DNA of 35,432 bases from assembly GCA_035533015.1 (NCBI GenBank), contig DATLUQ010000008.1:1-35432 (forward strand), in the 5' to 3' direction. The notes under the pieces were generated by a model that was given only the letters and a program-made list of their open reading frames with translations, was not told the DNA's origin and did not search any database. Positions 16,339 through 24,311 of this stretch are shown here, in pieces (within the stretch, counting starts at the first letter, position 1; the number at the start of each line of letters is the position of its first letter). This DNA is from Gemmatimonadaceae bacterium (GTDB taxonomy: Bacteria > Gemmatimonadota > Gemmatimonadetes > Gemmatimonadales > Gemmatimonadaceae). The position numbers and the translations under genes are program-made.

Positions 16339-17462
16339 GGAAGGTCCCTCGTGACCGGCGCCGGGCGGCGGGCGGCAGCCACGCCGGCCACGGGGGTCGG
16401 CGTTTGCCAGGCAAGCGGTTCCGCCCCGCCGGGGGCGGAGCGTGGTGTGGTCCCGGCGCGCTCGTGCTGTGTGCCGGCGCGCGAGAGCACCGTGGCTCCG
16501 AGTCCGGCCGTGAGGGCCACCCAGGTGACGGCCACGGCCACGGCGCGCAGCAGCGGCTGCACGCCGGGCATCCAGGTGAGCGCGGCGACCACGAACCAGA
16601 GTCCCAGATAGACGACCAGTCCGGTGAACATGGCGCGCACGCTCACGCCGCGCTCGCCGGCGTCGGGTTCGGCGCGAAAGAGGCCGCGCCCGGTGAACCG
16701 TGCCACGGCCAGGAATCCAAGGGCCAGCAGCCCCGCCAAGGCGATGATGTAGGCCACGATGGCGAAGGGAATGAGCAACACGCCGATGATGGTGATGGCC
16801 AGCGCGACGATGACCAGGAGCAGCAGCGGCACGAGCCCCAGCTCGGTGAGGAGGCCCACCCAGAAGGCGCGTGCGAGGTGGCGCTCGAGCACTGCCACCA
16901 CCCCGTCGAGGTTGTGCTCGGCGAAGAGCAGCACGCCGATGCCGATGATGGCAAGGACGGCGAACCAGGCAAGCACCAGCTTCATGGCGCCCGCGGTGGT
17001 GAGCGGGGCCTGGGGGGCCGTGCCGGCACGGGCGTTGGGGGCCGCGAGATCGCTCAAGGAGCGCATCTCGCCGTACACATTGCCGCCGTCGATCTTCACG
17101 TGCCCGCCAATCGACACGGCGTCGCCGGTCACGACGCCGCCGGTGTGGATGACCACGTCCCCGTGGAGGGCGATGGCGTCGCCATTCACGCGGCCGCTGA
17201 TCTCCAAGGGGCCGTTGGCCGCAGCCACGGTTCCGGCCACGGTGGTGCTAGCGGGGATGGTCCGGCCGCCCATGGCAAAGCTATCGGCCGGGGGGACGTG
17301 GAGAAGGTTCGCCGACCGGGCGATGCGGCCGATGTCTGCCCGGAGTTGGGCGTCCATCTGTTGCGGAGCGGCGGTCGTGGCCGGAGGGGCGGCGGACTGC
17401 GCCCGAACCGGCGCGGCCGCTGCGAGTGTGACCAGCGCAAGGCAGGTCGAGAGGGCCCGCAT
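16335..17462 (-). CDS. Membrane protein with exported bactofilin-like segment
   Basis: The 375-residue protein has a signal peptide (MRALSTCLALVTLAAAAPVR, cleavage near RAQ). Residues about 66-130 contain a short right-handed-helix-like repeat (VAGTVAAANGPLEISGRVNGD, DVVIHTGGVVTGDAVSIGGHV), the pattern of bactofilins, here placed outside the cytoplasm. Five or six hydrophobic segments follow: one near 160-182, two or three within about 200-255, and two within about 285-335. The tail is a Pro/Ala-rich stretch. Classical bactofilins are cytoplasmic single-domain proteins, so this layout differs. GGAGG lies 9 bases before the ATG. It overlaps the toast-rack gene by 4 bases and follows the anti-sigma gene after 3, so it belongs to the sigma operon. 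Confidence 0.7.
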   Translation of the reverse strand: MRALSTCLALVTLAAAAPVRAQSAAPPATTAAPQQMDAQLRADIGRIARSANLLHVPPADSFAMGGRTIPASTTVAGTVAAANGPLEISGRVNGDAIALHGDVVIHTGGVVTGDAVSIGGHVKIDGGNVYGEMRSLSDLAAPNARAGTAPQAPLTTAGAMKLVLAWFAVLAIIGIGVLLFAEHNLDGVVAVLERHLARAFWVGLLTELGLVPLLLLVIVALAITIIGVLLIPFAIVAYIIALAGLLALGFLAVARFTGRGLFRAEPDAGERGVSVRAMFTGLVVYLGLWFVVAALTWMPGVQPLLRAVAVAVTWVALTAGLGATVLSRAGTQHERAGTTPRSAPGGAEPLAWQTPTPVAGVAAARRPAPVTRDLP

Positions 17463-17465
17463 GGG

Positions 17466-18053
17466 TCAACCCCTCCGGCGGGCGGCGGAGGCGATGGCGC
17501 GGAGGCCGAAGGCGGACGCCGTGGCGGCCGCCAGGAACCCAGCCGCGACGGCGCCGATTCCGAAAAGTCCGCCCTGCTGGAGGGTGTCCATCACCGCCGG
17601 CCCGAACAGGGTGACCATCCCGCCCTGGACGGCCTGGACGACCGCGCCGCGCAGGTGGTTGCCGACCACGTCGGCGGCCAGGGTGACGAGGTCGCCGCGG
17701 GACACCAGCCAGAGTGCGCCGCCCGTGAGCGTGGCGCCGGCGGTGGCCAGGAGGCCGGCCACGGCCAAGCGGCCGGGACGGGAATGCGGCAGGAGACGGG
17801 TGACTGTTTCGACGGCGGCCACGTGCCAGGGCACGAACACCGGAACCTGGCTCATCACCTTGTTGGCCAGGGTGAAGGATGGGGCGAACCGCGGAAGCTC
17901 CTCGAGGGCGGTGACGACCAGTCGAGCATCTTCAAGCTGGGCACGGCACTGCGCGCACTCCCGCGCGTGTTCGCGCAGGGGGGCGACACCGAACCCGACT
18001 TCGTCGTCGAGCAGGAGATCGAATTCTTCTGGGAGCAGATGCCGGTGATTCAC
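17466..18053 (-). CDS. Zinc-finger (HxxxCxxC) transmembrane anti-sigma factor
   Basis: The 195-residue protein starts with an anti-sigma domain of the ZAS type: LREHARECAQCRAQL places H29, C33 and C36 in the H-x3-C-x2-C order that binds the sigma factor through zinc. Two hydrophobic segments follow, about residues 96-116 and 165-188, so it is anchored in the inner membrane. There is no large periplasmic domain. The start is the GTG at 18051-18053, with GGAGG 4 bases ahead. It lies 85 bases after the rpoE-like gene; that gap can form two small hairpins. By family rules it would hold the neighbouring sigma factor inactive until an envelope signal releases it. The signal is unknown. Confidence 0.86.
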   Translation of the reverse strand: MNHRHLLPEEFDLLLDDEVGFGVAPLREHARECAQCRAQLEDARLVVTALEELPRFAPSFTLANKVMSQVPVFVPWHVAAVETVTRLLPHSRPGRLAVAGLLATAGATLTGGALWLVSRGDLVTLAADVVGNHLRGAVVQAVQGGMVTLFGPAVMDTLQQGGLFGIGAVAAGFLAAATASAFGLRAIASAARRRG

Positions 18054-18138
18054 GGAGCCTCCAGGGTGTCCTACGGCCGGCAGGGAGCGCCGGTTTCAGG
18101 GGAAACGGGGGTGCGGAGAGTGCGCTGGGTGGGGTACG

Positions 18139-18741
18139 TCACTGCTTGAGGTGCTCCAGAAGCCCGCGTAGCTCGTGGCGGGCGCGATGGATGTAGGTCT
18201 TGACAGTGCCCAGCGGCAGATCGAGGGTGGCGGCGATCTCCTCATAGGACTTGTCTTCCACGTGGCGGAGCAGGATACAGGCCCGGTATTCGGGCCGGAG
18301 CTGGCCGATGGCGGTCTCGATGGCGGCGCCCAACTCCTTGGCCTGGAGCTGGTCGAGGGCCGACTCCTCGTGCACCGATACGTCGAACGACGTGGCGTCC
18401 ACAGCGTCACCGGTCACGGCATGGGGGGAGCCGTCCATACTCACGGTGTCGAGCTGCCGCCGGCGCAGGTGATCGATGGCGACGTTATTGGCGATCTTGA
18501 ACAGCCAGCTCGAGAACTTGAATTCCGGACGGTACCGGTCGATGTGCTGGAGGACCTTGATGAAGGTGTCCTGCGTCAGGTCCTCGGCCAGCTCGCGATT
18601 GCGCACCATGCGGAAGACGAGCGAGAACACGGGTCGCTCGTACCGCTTGATGAGTTCGCGATACGCGGCCTCGCGCCCTCGCTGAGCGAGCGCGACGACG
18701 TCGGCGTCCGGGAGGTTGGCGAGGTCGAGAGCTGGGGGCAT
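18139..18741 (-). CDS. ECF-type RNA polymerase sigma factor, RpoE/SigW group
   Basis: The 200-residue protein has only sigma regions 2 and 4, as ECF sigma factors do. Region 2 (about 22-92) has ELAEDLTQDTFIKV and SWLFKIANNVAIDHLRR; region 4 (about 145-195) has LRPEYRACILLRHVEDKSYEEI and the recognition helix LPLGTVKTYIHRAR. The two are joined by an acidic linker. The partner anti-sigma factor is encoded next. The ATG at 18739-18741 lacks a Shine-Dalgarno. On the minus strand a TAGGTT at 18798-18793 fits the local -10 pattern, but its -35 is weak, and I cannot see a clear ECF-type GAAC site for autoregulation. It is divergent from ubiE. Confidence 0.93.
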   Translation of the reverse strand: MPPALDLANLPDADVVALAQRGREAAYRELIKRYERPVFSLVFRMVRNRELAEDLTQDTFIKVLQHIDRYRPEFKFSSWLFKIANNVAIDHLRRRQLDTVSMDGSPHAVTGDAVDATSFDVSVHEESALDQLQAKELGAAIETAIGQLRPEYRACILLRHVEDKSYEEIAATLDLPLGTVKTYIHRARHELRGLLEHLKQ

Positions 18742-18830
18742 CGAGCGGGTGCGCGGGCCGAGCAGAACACGCGGCGCGCGGTGTCGTAGGGGAACCTATG
18801 CACCGGGGCAGCCACGAGCCAGCGGTTCGC

Positions 18831-18859
18831 TTGCCGGCGCCGGGTTGGGCGGCGAAGTT
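18831..18859 (+). promoter_or_regulatory. Candidate ubiE promoter, leaderless
   Basis: TTGCCG (18831-18836), 17 bases, GAAGTT (18854-18859), then TCGCAG and the ATG at 18866. The -10 deviates from TAnnTT in its first base. There is no Shine-Dalgarno. This is the weakest of the four close-spaced cases. Confidence 0.35.
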
Positions 18860-18865
18860 TCGCAG

Positions 18866-19636
18866 ATGCCCGTGAATCACCTGGAAGCCGCGGAGGCGGA
18901 GGCCGCCGCCGCGTGGGGCGAAGAGAAACGCGCCTATGTGCAGCGGATCTTCTCGGAGATCGCGCCGCGCTACGATCTGCTCAATCGCGTGCTGAGCTTC
19001 AACGTCGACCGGCGTTGGCGGCGGCGTGCGATCGCGGCGCTCGACTGGACGCGCCGGCCCACCGGCCGCTATCTCGACCTCTGCGCCGGCACGCTGGATG
19101 TGGCGGCGCAACTGGCGCGCACCCCGGGGTTCCGCGGCACGGTGATCGGCGCCGACTTCGCGGAGCCGATGTTGCGCGCGGGGGCCGGCAAGTCGCCGGC
19201 CGGCGTGGTGCGGCCAGTGGTGGCCGATGCGTTGGGGTTGCCATTCGCGCCGGCGTCGATGGCGGGCGCCATCGTGGCATTCGGCATCCGCAACCTGGCC
19301 GATCTGGACGCGGGGCTCGGCGAGGTGCTGCGCGTGCTCGAGCCCGGCGGCCGGTTGGTGGTCCTCGAATTCTCCACGCCGTCCTCAGCGTTCGTGCGCG
19401 CCGGCTATCATGCGTACTTCCATCACGTGCTGCCCTTCGTGGGCGGGGTGGTGAGCGGCCACGGGACGGCGTATCGATACCTGCCGCAGTCGGTGGCCAG
19501 CTTTCCCTCGCAGCAAGCGCTCGGCACCCGCATGGAACGCGCCGGGTTCACGGCCGTGCGGTGGCAGTCATTGACCTTCGGCATCGCGGCGCTGCACGTG
19601 GGCGAGAAAGCCGCGACCCGTTCCGTTCCGACATGA
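18866..19636 (+). CDS. ubiE: Menaquinone/ubiquinone C-methyltransferase UbiE (MenG)
   Basis: UbiE/MenG methylates demethylmenaquinone with SAM, the last step of menaquinone synthesis. The 256-residue product has YDLLNRVLSFNVDRRWRRRA, the family start motif, then the SAM-binding DLCAGTLDVAAQL (about 73-85), FGIRNLADLDAGL and FSTPSS. An additional 50-codon stretch upstream is open but is non-conserved and overlaps the divergent sigma region, so the ATG at 18866 is preferred. It is the first gene of a five-gene operon; the stop overlaps the ubiD start as ATGA. Since ubiD, ubiA and ubiX follow but no ubiquinone hydroxylase does, menaquinone rather than ubiquinone is the more probable product. Confidence 0.94.
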   Translation: MPVNHLEAAEAEAAAAWGEEKRAYVQRIFSEIAPRYDLLNRVLSFNVDRRWRRRAIAALDWTRRPTGRYLDLCAGTLDVAAQLARTPGFRGTVIGADFAEPMLRAGAGKSPAGVVRPVVADALGLPFAPASMAGAIVAFGIRNLADLDAGLGEVLRVLEPGGRLVVLEFSTPSSAFVRAGYHAYFHHVLPFVGGVVSGHGTAYRYLPQSVASFPSQQALGTRMERAGFTAVRWQSLTFGIAALHVGEKAATRSVPT

Positions 19637-21114
19637 CGCTCGATACCCTGGGCGCATTCGTCGACGCGCTGGACCGCGCTGGTGAGTTGGTGCGGGTCGC
19701 CCAGCCCGTGTCGGTGGATCTGGAAATGTGCGAGATCGCGGATCGGGCCATGAAGCAGCCGGGGGGCGGCCCGGCGCTCCTGTTCGAGCGGCCCGTGCTC
19801 CGCGACGGCACGGCGTCATCGTACCCGGTGGGCATCAATCTGTTCGGTTCGATGCGGCGCATGGCGATGGCCCTCGGCGTGGCCGACCTCGACGCGATCG
19901 GCTTGCGGATCACCGAACTGCTCGCCATGAAGGTTCCCGAGGGGTTGGTCGCCAAGCTGTCGCTGTTGCCGCGGCTGCTGGAACTATCCAAGTTTCCGCC
20001 GCGGACGCACGACGGTGGGGCGCCCTGCCACGAGGTGGTGTGGCGCGGCGGCGAGGTGGACCTCGACCGACTGCCGCTGCTCACGTGCTGGCCGGAGGAC
20101 GGGGGCGCCTATATCACTTTCCCAATGGTGATCACGCGCGACCCCGTGCGCGGCATCCGCAACGTGGGCATGTACCGCGTGATGCAGACGGGCAAGGCCA
20201 CGCTCGCCATGCACTGGCAGCGCCACAAGGTGGGCGCCGCGCACTGGCGCGAGATGGCGGAGCGCGGCGAGCGGATGCCGGTGTGCATCGCGCTGGGGGG
20301 CGATCCGCCGTCCATGTATTCGGCCAGCGCGCCGCTGCCGCCCACGGTGGATGAGTTCCTGTTCGCGGGGTTCCTGCGCAAGAACCACGTGCATCTCACC
20401 AAGGCCCTCACGTGCGACCTCGAAGTGCCCGCCGAGGCGGACTTCGTGATCGAGGGGTACATCGACCCCGCCGAGCCGCTGGTGACCGAGGGGCCATTCG
20501 GCGATCACACCGGCTTCTACTCGCTGGCCGATCTGTATCCGCAGGTGCACGTCACGGCGGTGACGATGCGCCGCCAGCCGATCTTCCCTGCCACGATCGT
20601 CGGGCGGCCGCCCATGGAGGACTTCTACCTCGGGCACGCGACCGAGCGCATCTTCCTGCCGCTGCTCAAGCTCACGGTGCCCGAGATCGTGGACTACCAC
20701 ATGCCGGCCGAGGGGATCTTTCACAATCTCGTCTTCGTATCGATCGACAAGCAGTATCCGGGCCAGGCGCAGAAGGTGATGAACGCGCTGTGGGGCCAGG
20801 GGTTGATGTCGCTGGCCAAGGTGCTGGTGGTGGTGGACAAGTGGGTGAACGTGCGCGACCCCAAGGAAGTGTGGTGGGTGGCGCTCAACAATCTCGATCC
20901 GGAGCGTGACGCGCGATTCACCATGGGCCCGGTGGACGTGCTCGACCACTCGAGTCGTACGTTCACGTACGGGTCCAAGATGGGGCTCGACGGCACGCGC
21001 AAGCTTCCCGAAGAGGGATTCACGCGCGACTGGCCCAAGCTGATCGAGATGGATGCCGAGACGAAGCGCGCCGTGGACGCGAAGTGGGCTAAGCTGGGGT
21101 TCCCGTGGCGATGA
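19633..21114 (+). CDS. ubiD: UbiD-family prenylated-FMN decarboxylase, probably MqnL-like
   Basis: UbiD enzymes decarboxylate prenylated aromatic acids using prenylated FMN made by UbiX, whose gene is two genes downstream. The 493-residue length is normal. The active-site acidic cluster lies in FVIEGYIDPAEPL and EGPFGDHTGFYS (about 271-296). Conserved patches around RNVGMYRVM (176-184) and WQRHK (195-199), and later VGRPPMED, also match the family. In the futalosine route the UbiD homologue MqnL removes the carboxylate from the prenylated dihydroxynaphthoate; I infer that role from the operon. It overlaps ubiE by 4 bases and ubiA by 4 bases. A true ubiquinone UbiD or an unrelated aryl decarboxylase is a lesser option. 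Confidence 0.93.
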   Translation: MTLDTLGAFVDALDRAGELVRVAQPVSVDLEMCEIADRAMKQPGGGPALLFERPVLRDGTASSYPVGINLFGSMRRMAMALGVADLDAIGLRITELLAMKVPEGLVAKLSLLPRLLELSKFPPRTHDGGAPCHEVVWRGGEVDLDRLPLLTCWPEDGGAYITFPMVITRDPVRGIRNVGMYRVMQTGKATLAMHWQRHKVGAAHWREMAERGERMPVCIALGGDPPSMYSASAPLPPTVDEFLFAGFLRKNHVHLTKALTCDLEVPAEADFVIEGYIDPAEPLVTEGPFGDHTGFYSLADLYPQVHVTAVTMRRQPIFPATIVGRPPMEDFYLGHATERIFLPLLKLTVPEIVDYHMPAEGIFHNLVFVSIDKQYPGQAQKVMNALWGQGLMSLAKVLVVVDKWVNVRDPKEVWWVALNNLDPERDARFTMGPVDVLDHSSRTFTYGSKMGLDGTRKLPEEGFTRDWPKLIEMDAETKRAVDAKWAKLGFPWR

Positions 21115-22040
21115 GTGGGCCCGAGGGGCAGACATTCACCGATCGCGGGTCGCGCGTCATCGCCTACGTCAATCTGGTGAAGCTGCCGCACACGGTGTTC
21201 GCGTTGCCGTTCGCACTCGTGGGCGTGACCCTGGCGTCGTACCGGCGACCGCTCCACCTGGGGCAGGTGCTGTGGGTGGTGGTCGCGTTCACGGCGGCGC
21301 GGTTCGCCGCTATGGCGTTCAACCGTATCGTGGATCGCGATATCGACGCCCGCAATCCGCGCACGGCGATGCGGGAAATTCCGCAGGGGCGGCTGAGCGT
21401 GGCCGAGGCGTGGGGATCGGTGGTCGTGGCGTCGGCCCTGTTCGGGTTCGCCGCCTGGCGGCTCAATCCGCTGTGCTTCGCGCTGTCGCCGGTGGCGCTC
21501 GTCTGGGTGTTCTTCTACAGCCACACCAAGCGGTTCACGCGGTGGGCGCACCTGGTGCTGGGCACCGGCACGGCGATCGCGCCGGTGGGTGGGTATCTGG
21601 CGGTGAGCGGCCAGTGGAGCCGGCCCTGGTGGATGCTGGTCGCGCTGGCCGCGGCCGTGATGACGTGGGTGGGGGGGTTCGATGTGTTCTACTCGCTGGC
21701 CGACGCCGAGTTCGACCGCGCCAACGCCCTCCACTCGCTGCCCGCCAAACTCGGCGAGCGGCGGGCGATCGAGATCGCCCACCTGCTGCACGTGGTGACG
21801 ATCGCTGCGCTGGCCGCGGTGGGCGTGGCCACGCACGCCGGGGGATTCTACTGGGCCGGGGTGGTGCTGGCGGCGGTGATCCTCGGGTATGAGCATTGGC
21901 TGGTGCGCCCCGACGATCTGTCCAAGCTCGACGCGGCATTCTTCTCGATGAATGGGATGCTGAGCCTGGCATTCTTCTTCTTCGTACTCGCCGAGCGGGT
22001 GCGGCCGATGCTGATGATGAGCCTCGGGCGGGGGCGGTAG
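21111..22040 (+). CDS. ubiA: UbiA-family prenyltransferase, probably MqnP-like
   Basis: The 309-residue integral membrane protein attaches an isoprenoid chain to an aromatic acid. The first Mg-binding motif is NRIVDRDIDARNPRT and the second is DVFYSLADAEFD, the two Asp-rich sites of the family; SHTKRFT lies between. About eight to nine hydrophobic helices are seen. In a futalosine-type pathway the UbiA homologue MqnP prenylates 1,4-dihydroxy-6-naphthoate before UbiD acts, and this gene order fits. The ATG at 21111 overlaps the ubiD stop as ATGA; a GTG two codons upstream is also possible. ubiX begins 2 bases after its stop. Confidence 0.93.
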   Translation: MSGPEGQTFTDRGSRVIAYVNLVKLPHTVFALPFALVGVTLASYRRPLHLGQVLWVVVAFTAARFAAMAFNRIVDRDIDARNPRTAMREIPQGRLSVAEAWGSVVVASALFGFAAWRLNPLCFALSPVALVWVFFYSHTKRFTRWAHLVLGTGTAIAPVGGYLAVSGQWSRPWWMLVALAAAVMTWVGGFDVFYSLADAEFDRANALHSLPAKLGERRAIEIAHLLHVVTIAALAAVGVATHAGGFYWAGVVLAAVILGYEHWLVRPDDLSKLDAAFFSMNGMLSLAFFFFVLAERVRPMLMMSLGRGR

Positions 22041-22042
22041 CG

Positions 22043-22669
22043 GTGCCGGCCGGGCGTCCGATCGTGTTCGCCATCACTGGCGCGTCGGGGGCGCCGTACG
22101 CCGTGCGGCTGCTCGAGCAGTTGGTGGCGGCGCGGCGTCCGGTGCAGCTCATCGTGTCGAGCCATGGGCTGCGGCTGCTGCGCACCGAGACGGAGCTCAA
22201 GGGTGTGGACGACCTGCGCCAAGCCGTCGGCGCCGCGCGGTGGGACCGCTACGTGACGGTGTATGACGACGCGGATCGCGGGGCGGCGCCGGCGTCGGGG
22301 TCGGCGCTCAGCGCCGGCATGGTGATCTGCCCGTGCTCGATGGGGACATTGTCGGCGGTGAGCGCGGGCGCGTCGCGGTCGCTGGTGGAGCGGGCGGCCG
22401 ACGTGGCGCTCAAGGAGCGGCGCAAGCTGGTGCTGGTGACGCGCGAAACGCCGCTCAGCGCCATCCACTTGGAGAACATGCTGCGGCTGGCGCGCGCCGG
22501 CGCGGTGGTGATGCCGGCATCGCCGGGGTTCTACCACCGCCCGCAGCGCATCGACGAGCTGGTGGACTTCATCGTGGCGCGCGTGCTCGACCATCTGGGC
22601 GTGCCGCAGGGCCTGGTCGCGCGGTGGCAGGGCGAGGCGCCCGCGGGCCGGCGGCGCCGCCCGCAGTGA
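22043..22669 (+). CDS. ubiX: Flavin prenyltransferase UbiX
   Basis: UbiX joins a dimethylallyl group to FMN to make the cofactor of UbiD. The 208-residue protein has the flavin loop ITGASGAPYA (about 10-19), the CPCSMGTLSAV segment, the RETPLSAIHLENM motif and PASPGFYH near the C-terminus, all diagnostic. The start is the GTG at 22043-22045, three bases after the ubiA stop codon begins to end, with G-rich sequence ahead. The C-terminus has a basic Arg-rich tail (RRRRPQ). Its stop overlaps the next gene start by GTGA. Presence in the same operon as ubiD supports direct supply of the cofactor. Confidence 0.96.
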   Translation: MPAGRPIVFAITGASGAPYAVRLLEQLVAARRPVQLIVSSHGLRLLRTETELKGVDDLRQAVGAARWDRYVTVYDDADRGAAPASGSALSAGMVICPCSMGTLSAVSAGASRSLVERAADVALKERRKLVLVTRETPLSAIHLENMLRLARAGAVVMPASPGFYHRPQRIDELVDFIVARVLDHLGVPQGLVARWQGEAPAGRRRRPQ

Positions 22670-23145
22670 GCGGGGGTGAGCGGCTGGTCGGGCTGATCGC
22701 CGACACGCACGGGCTGGTGCGGCCGGAGCTGTTCGCGGCGCTGGCCGGGGTGGAGGTGATCCTCCATGCGGGCGACGTGGGCGAGGGAGTGCTCGAGGAT
22801 CTGTCGGCGATCGCGCCCGTGCGGGCCGTTTATGGAAATACGGATAGGACCGACGATCCGCGGCTGCCGGTCGAGCGGCTGGAAGAGTTCGACGGCGTGC
22901 GGGTGCACGTGAGCCACGGGCACGAGTTGGGGAGTCCGACGCCCGAAGCGCTGCTGGCGGCTTACGACGCCGACGTGCTCGTGTACGGACACACGCACCG
23001 CCCGCTGCTCGTGCGAGCAGACGGGCGGTGGGTGGTGAATCCAGGGGCAGCGGGGCCGCGGCGGTTCGACATCGTGCCGAGCATCGCCCGCATGCGACTC
23101 TCAGGTCACGACATCCGTATCGACCACGTACTCCTCATTCCCTGA
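22666..23145 (+). CDS. YfcE/MJ0936-type metallophosphoesterase
   Basis: The 159-residue protein has the calcineurin-like phosphoesterase motifs in order: ADTHG, GDVGEG, GNTD, SHGHE and GHTH, which hold two metal ions. YfcE-like enzymes hydrolyse phosphodiesters; the natural substrate is uncertain. It starts at the GTG at 22666, overlapping ubiX by four bases, so it is the last gene of the quinone operon. That link is positional; no reason for it in quinone synthesis is known to me. Its stop is 12 bases from the stop of the convergent hsp20 gene. Confidence 0.87.
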   Translation: MSGGERLVGLIADTHGLVRPELFAALAGVEVILHAGDVGEGVLEDLSAIAPVRAVYGNTDRTDDPRLPVERLEEFDGVRVHVSHGHELGSPTPEALLAAYDADVLVYGHTHRPLLVRADGRWVVNPGAAGPRRFDIVPSIARMRLSGHDIRIDHVLLIP

Positions 23146-23157
23146 ATTCGACCATCG

Positions 23158-23646
23158 TTACTTGGACGTGATGGCGATCTTCTTGCCGCTGACCTTGGAT
23201 TCCTTGGTCTTGGGCAGGACGACCGAGAGAACCCCTTGCTCGAATGACGCCTTGATCTTGTCCTGGTCCACGGACGACGGGAACGAGAACGTCCGCTCGA
23301 ACGAGCCATAGCTCCGCTCCCACACGTAGTACTTCTTTTCCTTCTCGCTCTTCGTCTCGGTCTTCTCGCCCTTGATGGTGAGCACGCCGTTCTCGAAATC
23401 CGCGCTCACGTCCTTGGCGGCGAGCCCCGGCAGTTCGGCCATGACGGTGAACTCGTCGGGCGATTCAGCGATTTCCACCGCCGGGTTCCAACCCAGCGAT
23501 TGCACGAGCGAGGGGGCAAACGGTTCGTACGCGGGGAAATTGAACGCCCGGCGCAAACGGTTCTGCATCTCGTCCAGGTCGCGCGTGATCGTTGAAACGA
23601 AGGGCAGCCGCGGAGTCGCGGTGCGGGTGATTTGGATGTCCGGCAT
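23158..23646 (-). CDS. Small heat-shock protein, Hsp20/alpha-crystallin family
   Basis: This is a 162-residue small heat-shock protein, a holdase for unfolded proteins. The alpha-crystallin domain runs from about residue 45 to 145, with WNPAVEIAESPDEF, ELPGLAAKDV, GVLTIKGEKTET, YGSFERTFSFP and the closing GVLSVVLPK. The C-terminal IAI in KKIAITSK is the I-x-I motif used for assembly. The ATG at 23646 has AGGAGG about 5 bases upstream; the open frame above it is not conserved. No own promoter of the TAnnTT type is visible, so it may be transcribed with the CBS gene through a 9-bp stem-loop in the 80-base gap. No CIRCE element is seen. Confidence 0.95.
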   Translation of the reverse strand: MPDIQITRTATPRLPFVSTITRDLDEMQNRLRRAFNFPAYEPFAPSLVQSLGWNPAVEIAESPDEFTVMAELPGLAAKDVSADFENGVLTIKGEKTETKSEKEKKYYVWERSYGSFERTFSFPSSVDQDKIKASFEQGVLSVVLPKTKESKVSGKKIAITSK

Positions 23647-23704
23647 GGATGCCTCCTGCTTGGTGGTGCGTGGGGGGTGAGCAGGCCGGGTCGCGGTGCG
23701 CGAT

Positions 23705-23726
23705 CCGGCCCGCTGTCGCGGGCCGG
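23705..23726 (-). other. Stem-loop directly after the CBS gene stop
   Basis: CCGGCCCGC (23705-23713), TGTC, GCGGGCCGG (23718-23726) form a perfect 9-bp stem touching the TGA of the CBS-pair gene. On the minus strand no T run follows, so it is a poor intrinsic terminator; it may stabilise the mRNA end or weaken transcription into hsp20. Confidence 0.5.
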
Positions 23727-24311
23727 TCATGGGCGCCCTGGCGCGAACGTCCCGGCGTGCGGCGCGAACACGTACGTGTGCTTGGTCAGGCGGTGATCCC
23801 CGACCGCCGCGGCGATGTCGAGCGCACTGACGATCCCGATCAGGCGGCCGGCGTCGAGCACGAGCAGGCGGTGAATCTCGCCGCGTGCCATGTACTCGGC
23901 GGCCGACTCCACGGTCGCGTCGGGAGGAATCGAGAACACGACGTGCGTCATCGCTTCGTTCACCGTGTGCTCGGAGAGGACGTCCCAGTCGCGCCGGTCC
24001 ACGTTGCGCATCCGCTCCACGACGTCGGTGACGTCACCTGCCACCGCATCGGAATAGAACGCAGCGATGGCTTCCGATCCATCGTCGTCGCCCTCGATGT
24101 CGCGCGCGCCTTCGTCGGCCGGCACGCCCGGTGAGTTCGCGATGAATTCCACGATGTCCGATAGTGACAGCACGCCCAGGACGGCGTCGCCGCTCACCAC
24201 CGGCGCCCCGGAAATGTGTGGACCAGCAAGGCGCTCCGCGGCCTCGCGCAGGGTCAGATCGGGCCCCAACGTGATCGGGTCGGCCGTCATGATCTCGCGG
24301 ACCTTGAGCAT
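23727..24311 (-). CDS. CBS-domain pair protein
   Basis: This 194-residue protein consists of two CBS domains and little else. The first spans about residues 6-60 (MTADPITLGPDLTLREAAERL, HISGAPVV, LGVLSLSDIVE). An acidic insertion of about 70 residues follows, with EGDDDGSEA. The second spans about 125-180 (AMTHVVFSIPPDATVESAAEYM, IHRLLVLD, LIGIVSALDIAAAV). CBS pairs bind adenosine nucleotides and often regulate partners in response to energy state, but no enzyme domain is attached and the partner is unknown. The ATG at 24311 has an extended GAGGAGGGAGGG run upstream and is preferred to an ATG 30 codons earlier. On the minus strand TACTTT sits about 20 bases upstream, without a good -35. Confidence 0.88.
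   Translation of the reverse strand: MLKVREIMTADPITLGPDLTLREAAERLAGPHISGAPVVSGDAVLGVLSLSDIVEFIANSPGVPADEGARDIEGDDDGSEAIAAFYSDAVAGDVTDVVERMRNVDRRDWDVLSEHTVNEAMTHVVFSIPPDATVESAAEYMARGEIHRLLVLDAGRLIGIVSALDIAAAVGDHRLTKHTYVFAPHAGTFAPGRP

Noticed and set aside
16287-18149. 620-residue plus-strand frame across the sigma operon
   Set aside because: His, Gly and Asp-rich shadow opposite three genes with clear domains and ribosome sites.
18866-22669. Ubiquinone pathway operon
   Set aside because: No ubiquinone-specific hydroxylase or ubiC is present; the gene set fits menaquinone late steps at least as well, so the ubi symbols name only the families.
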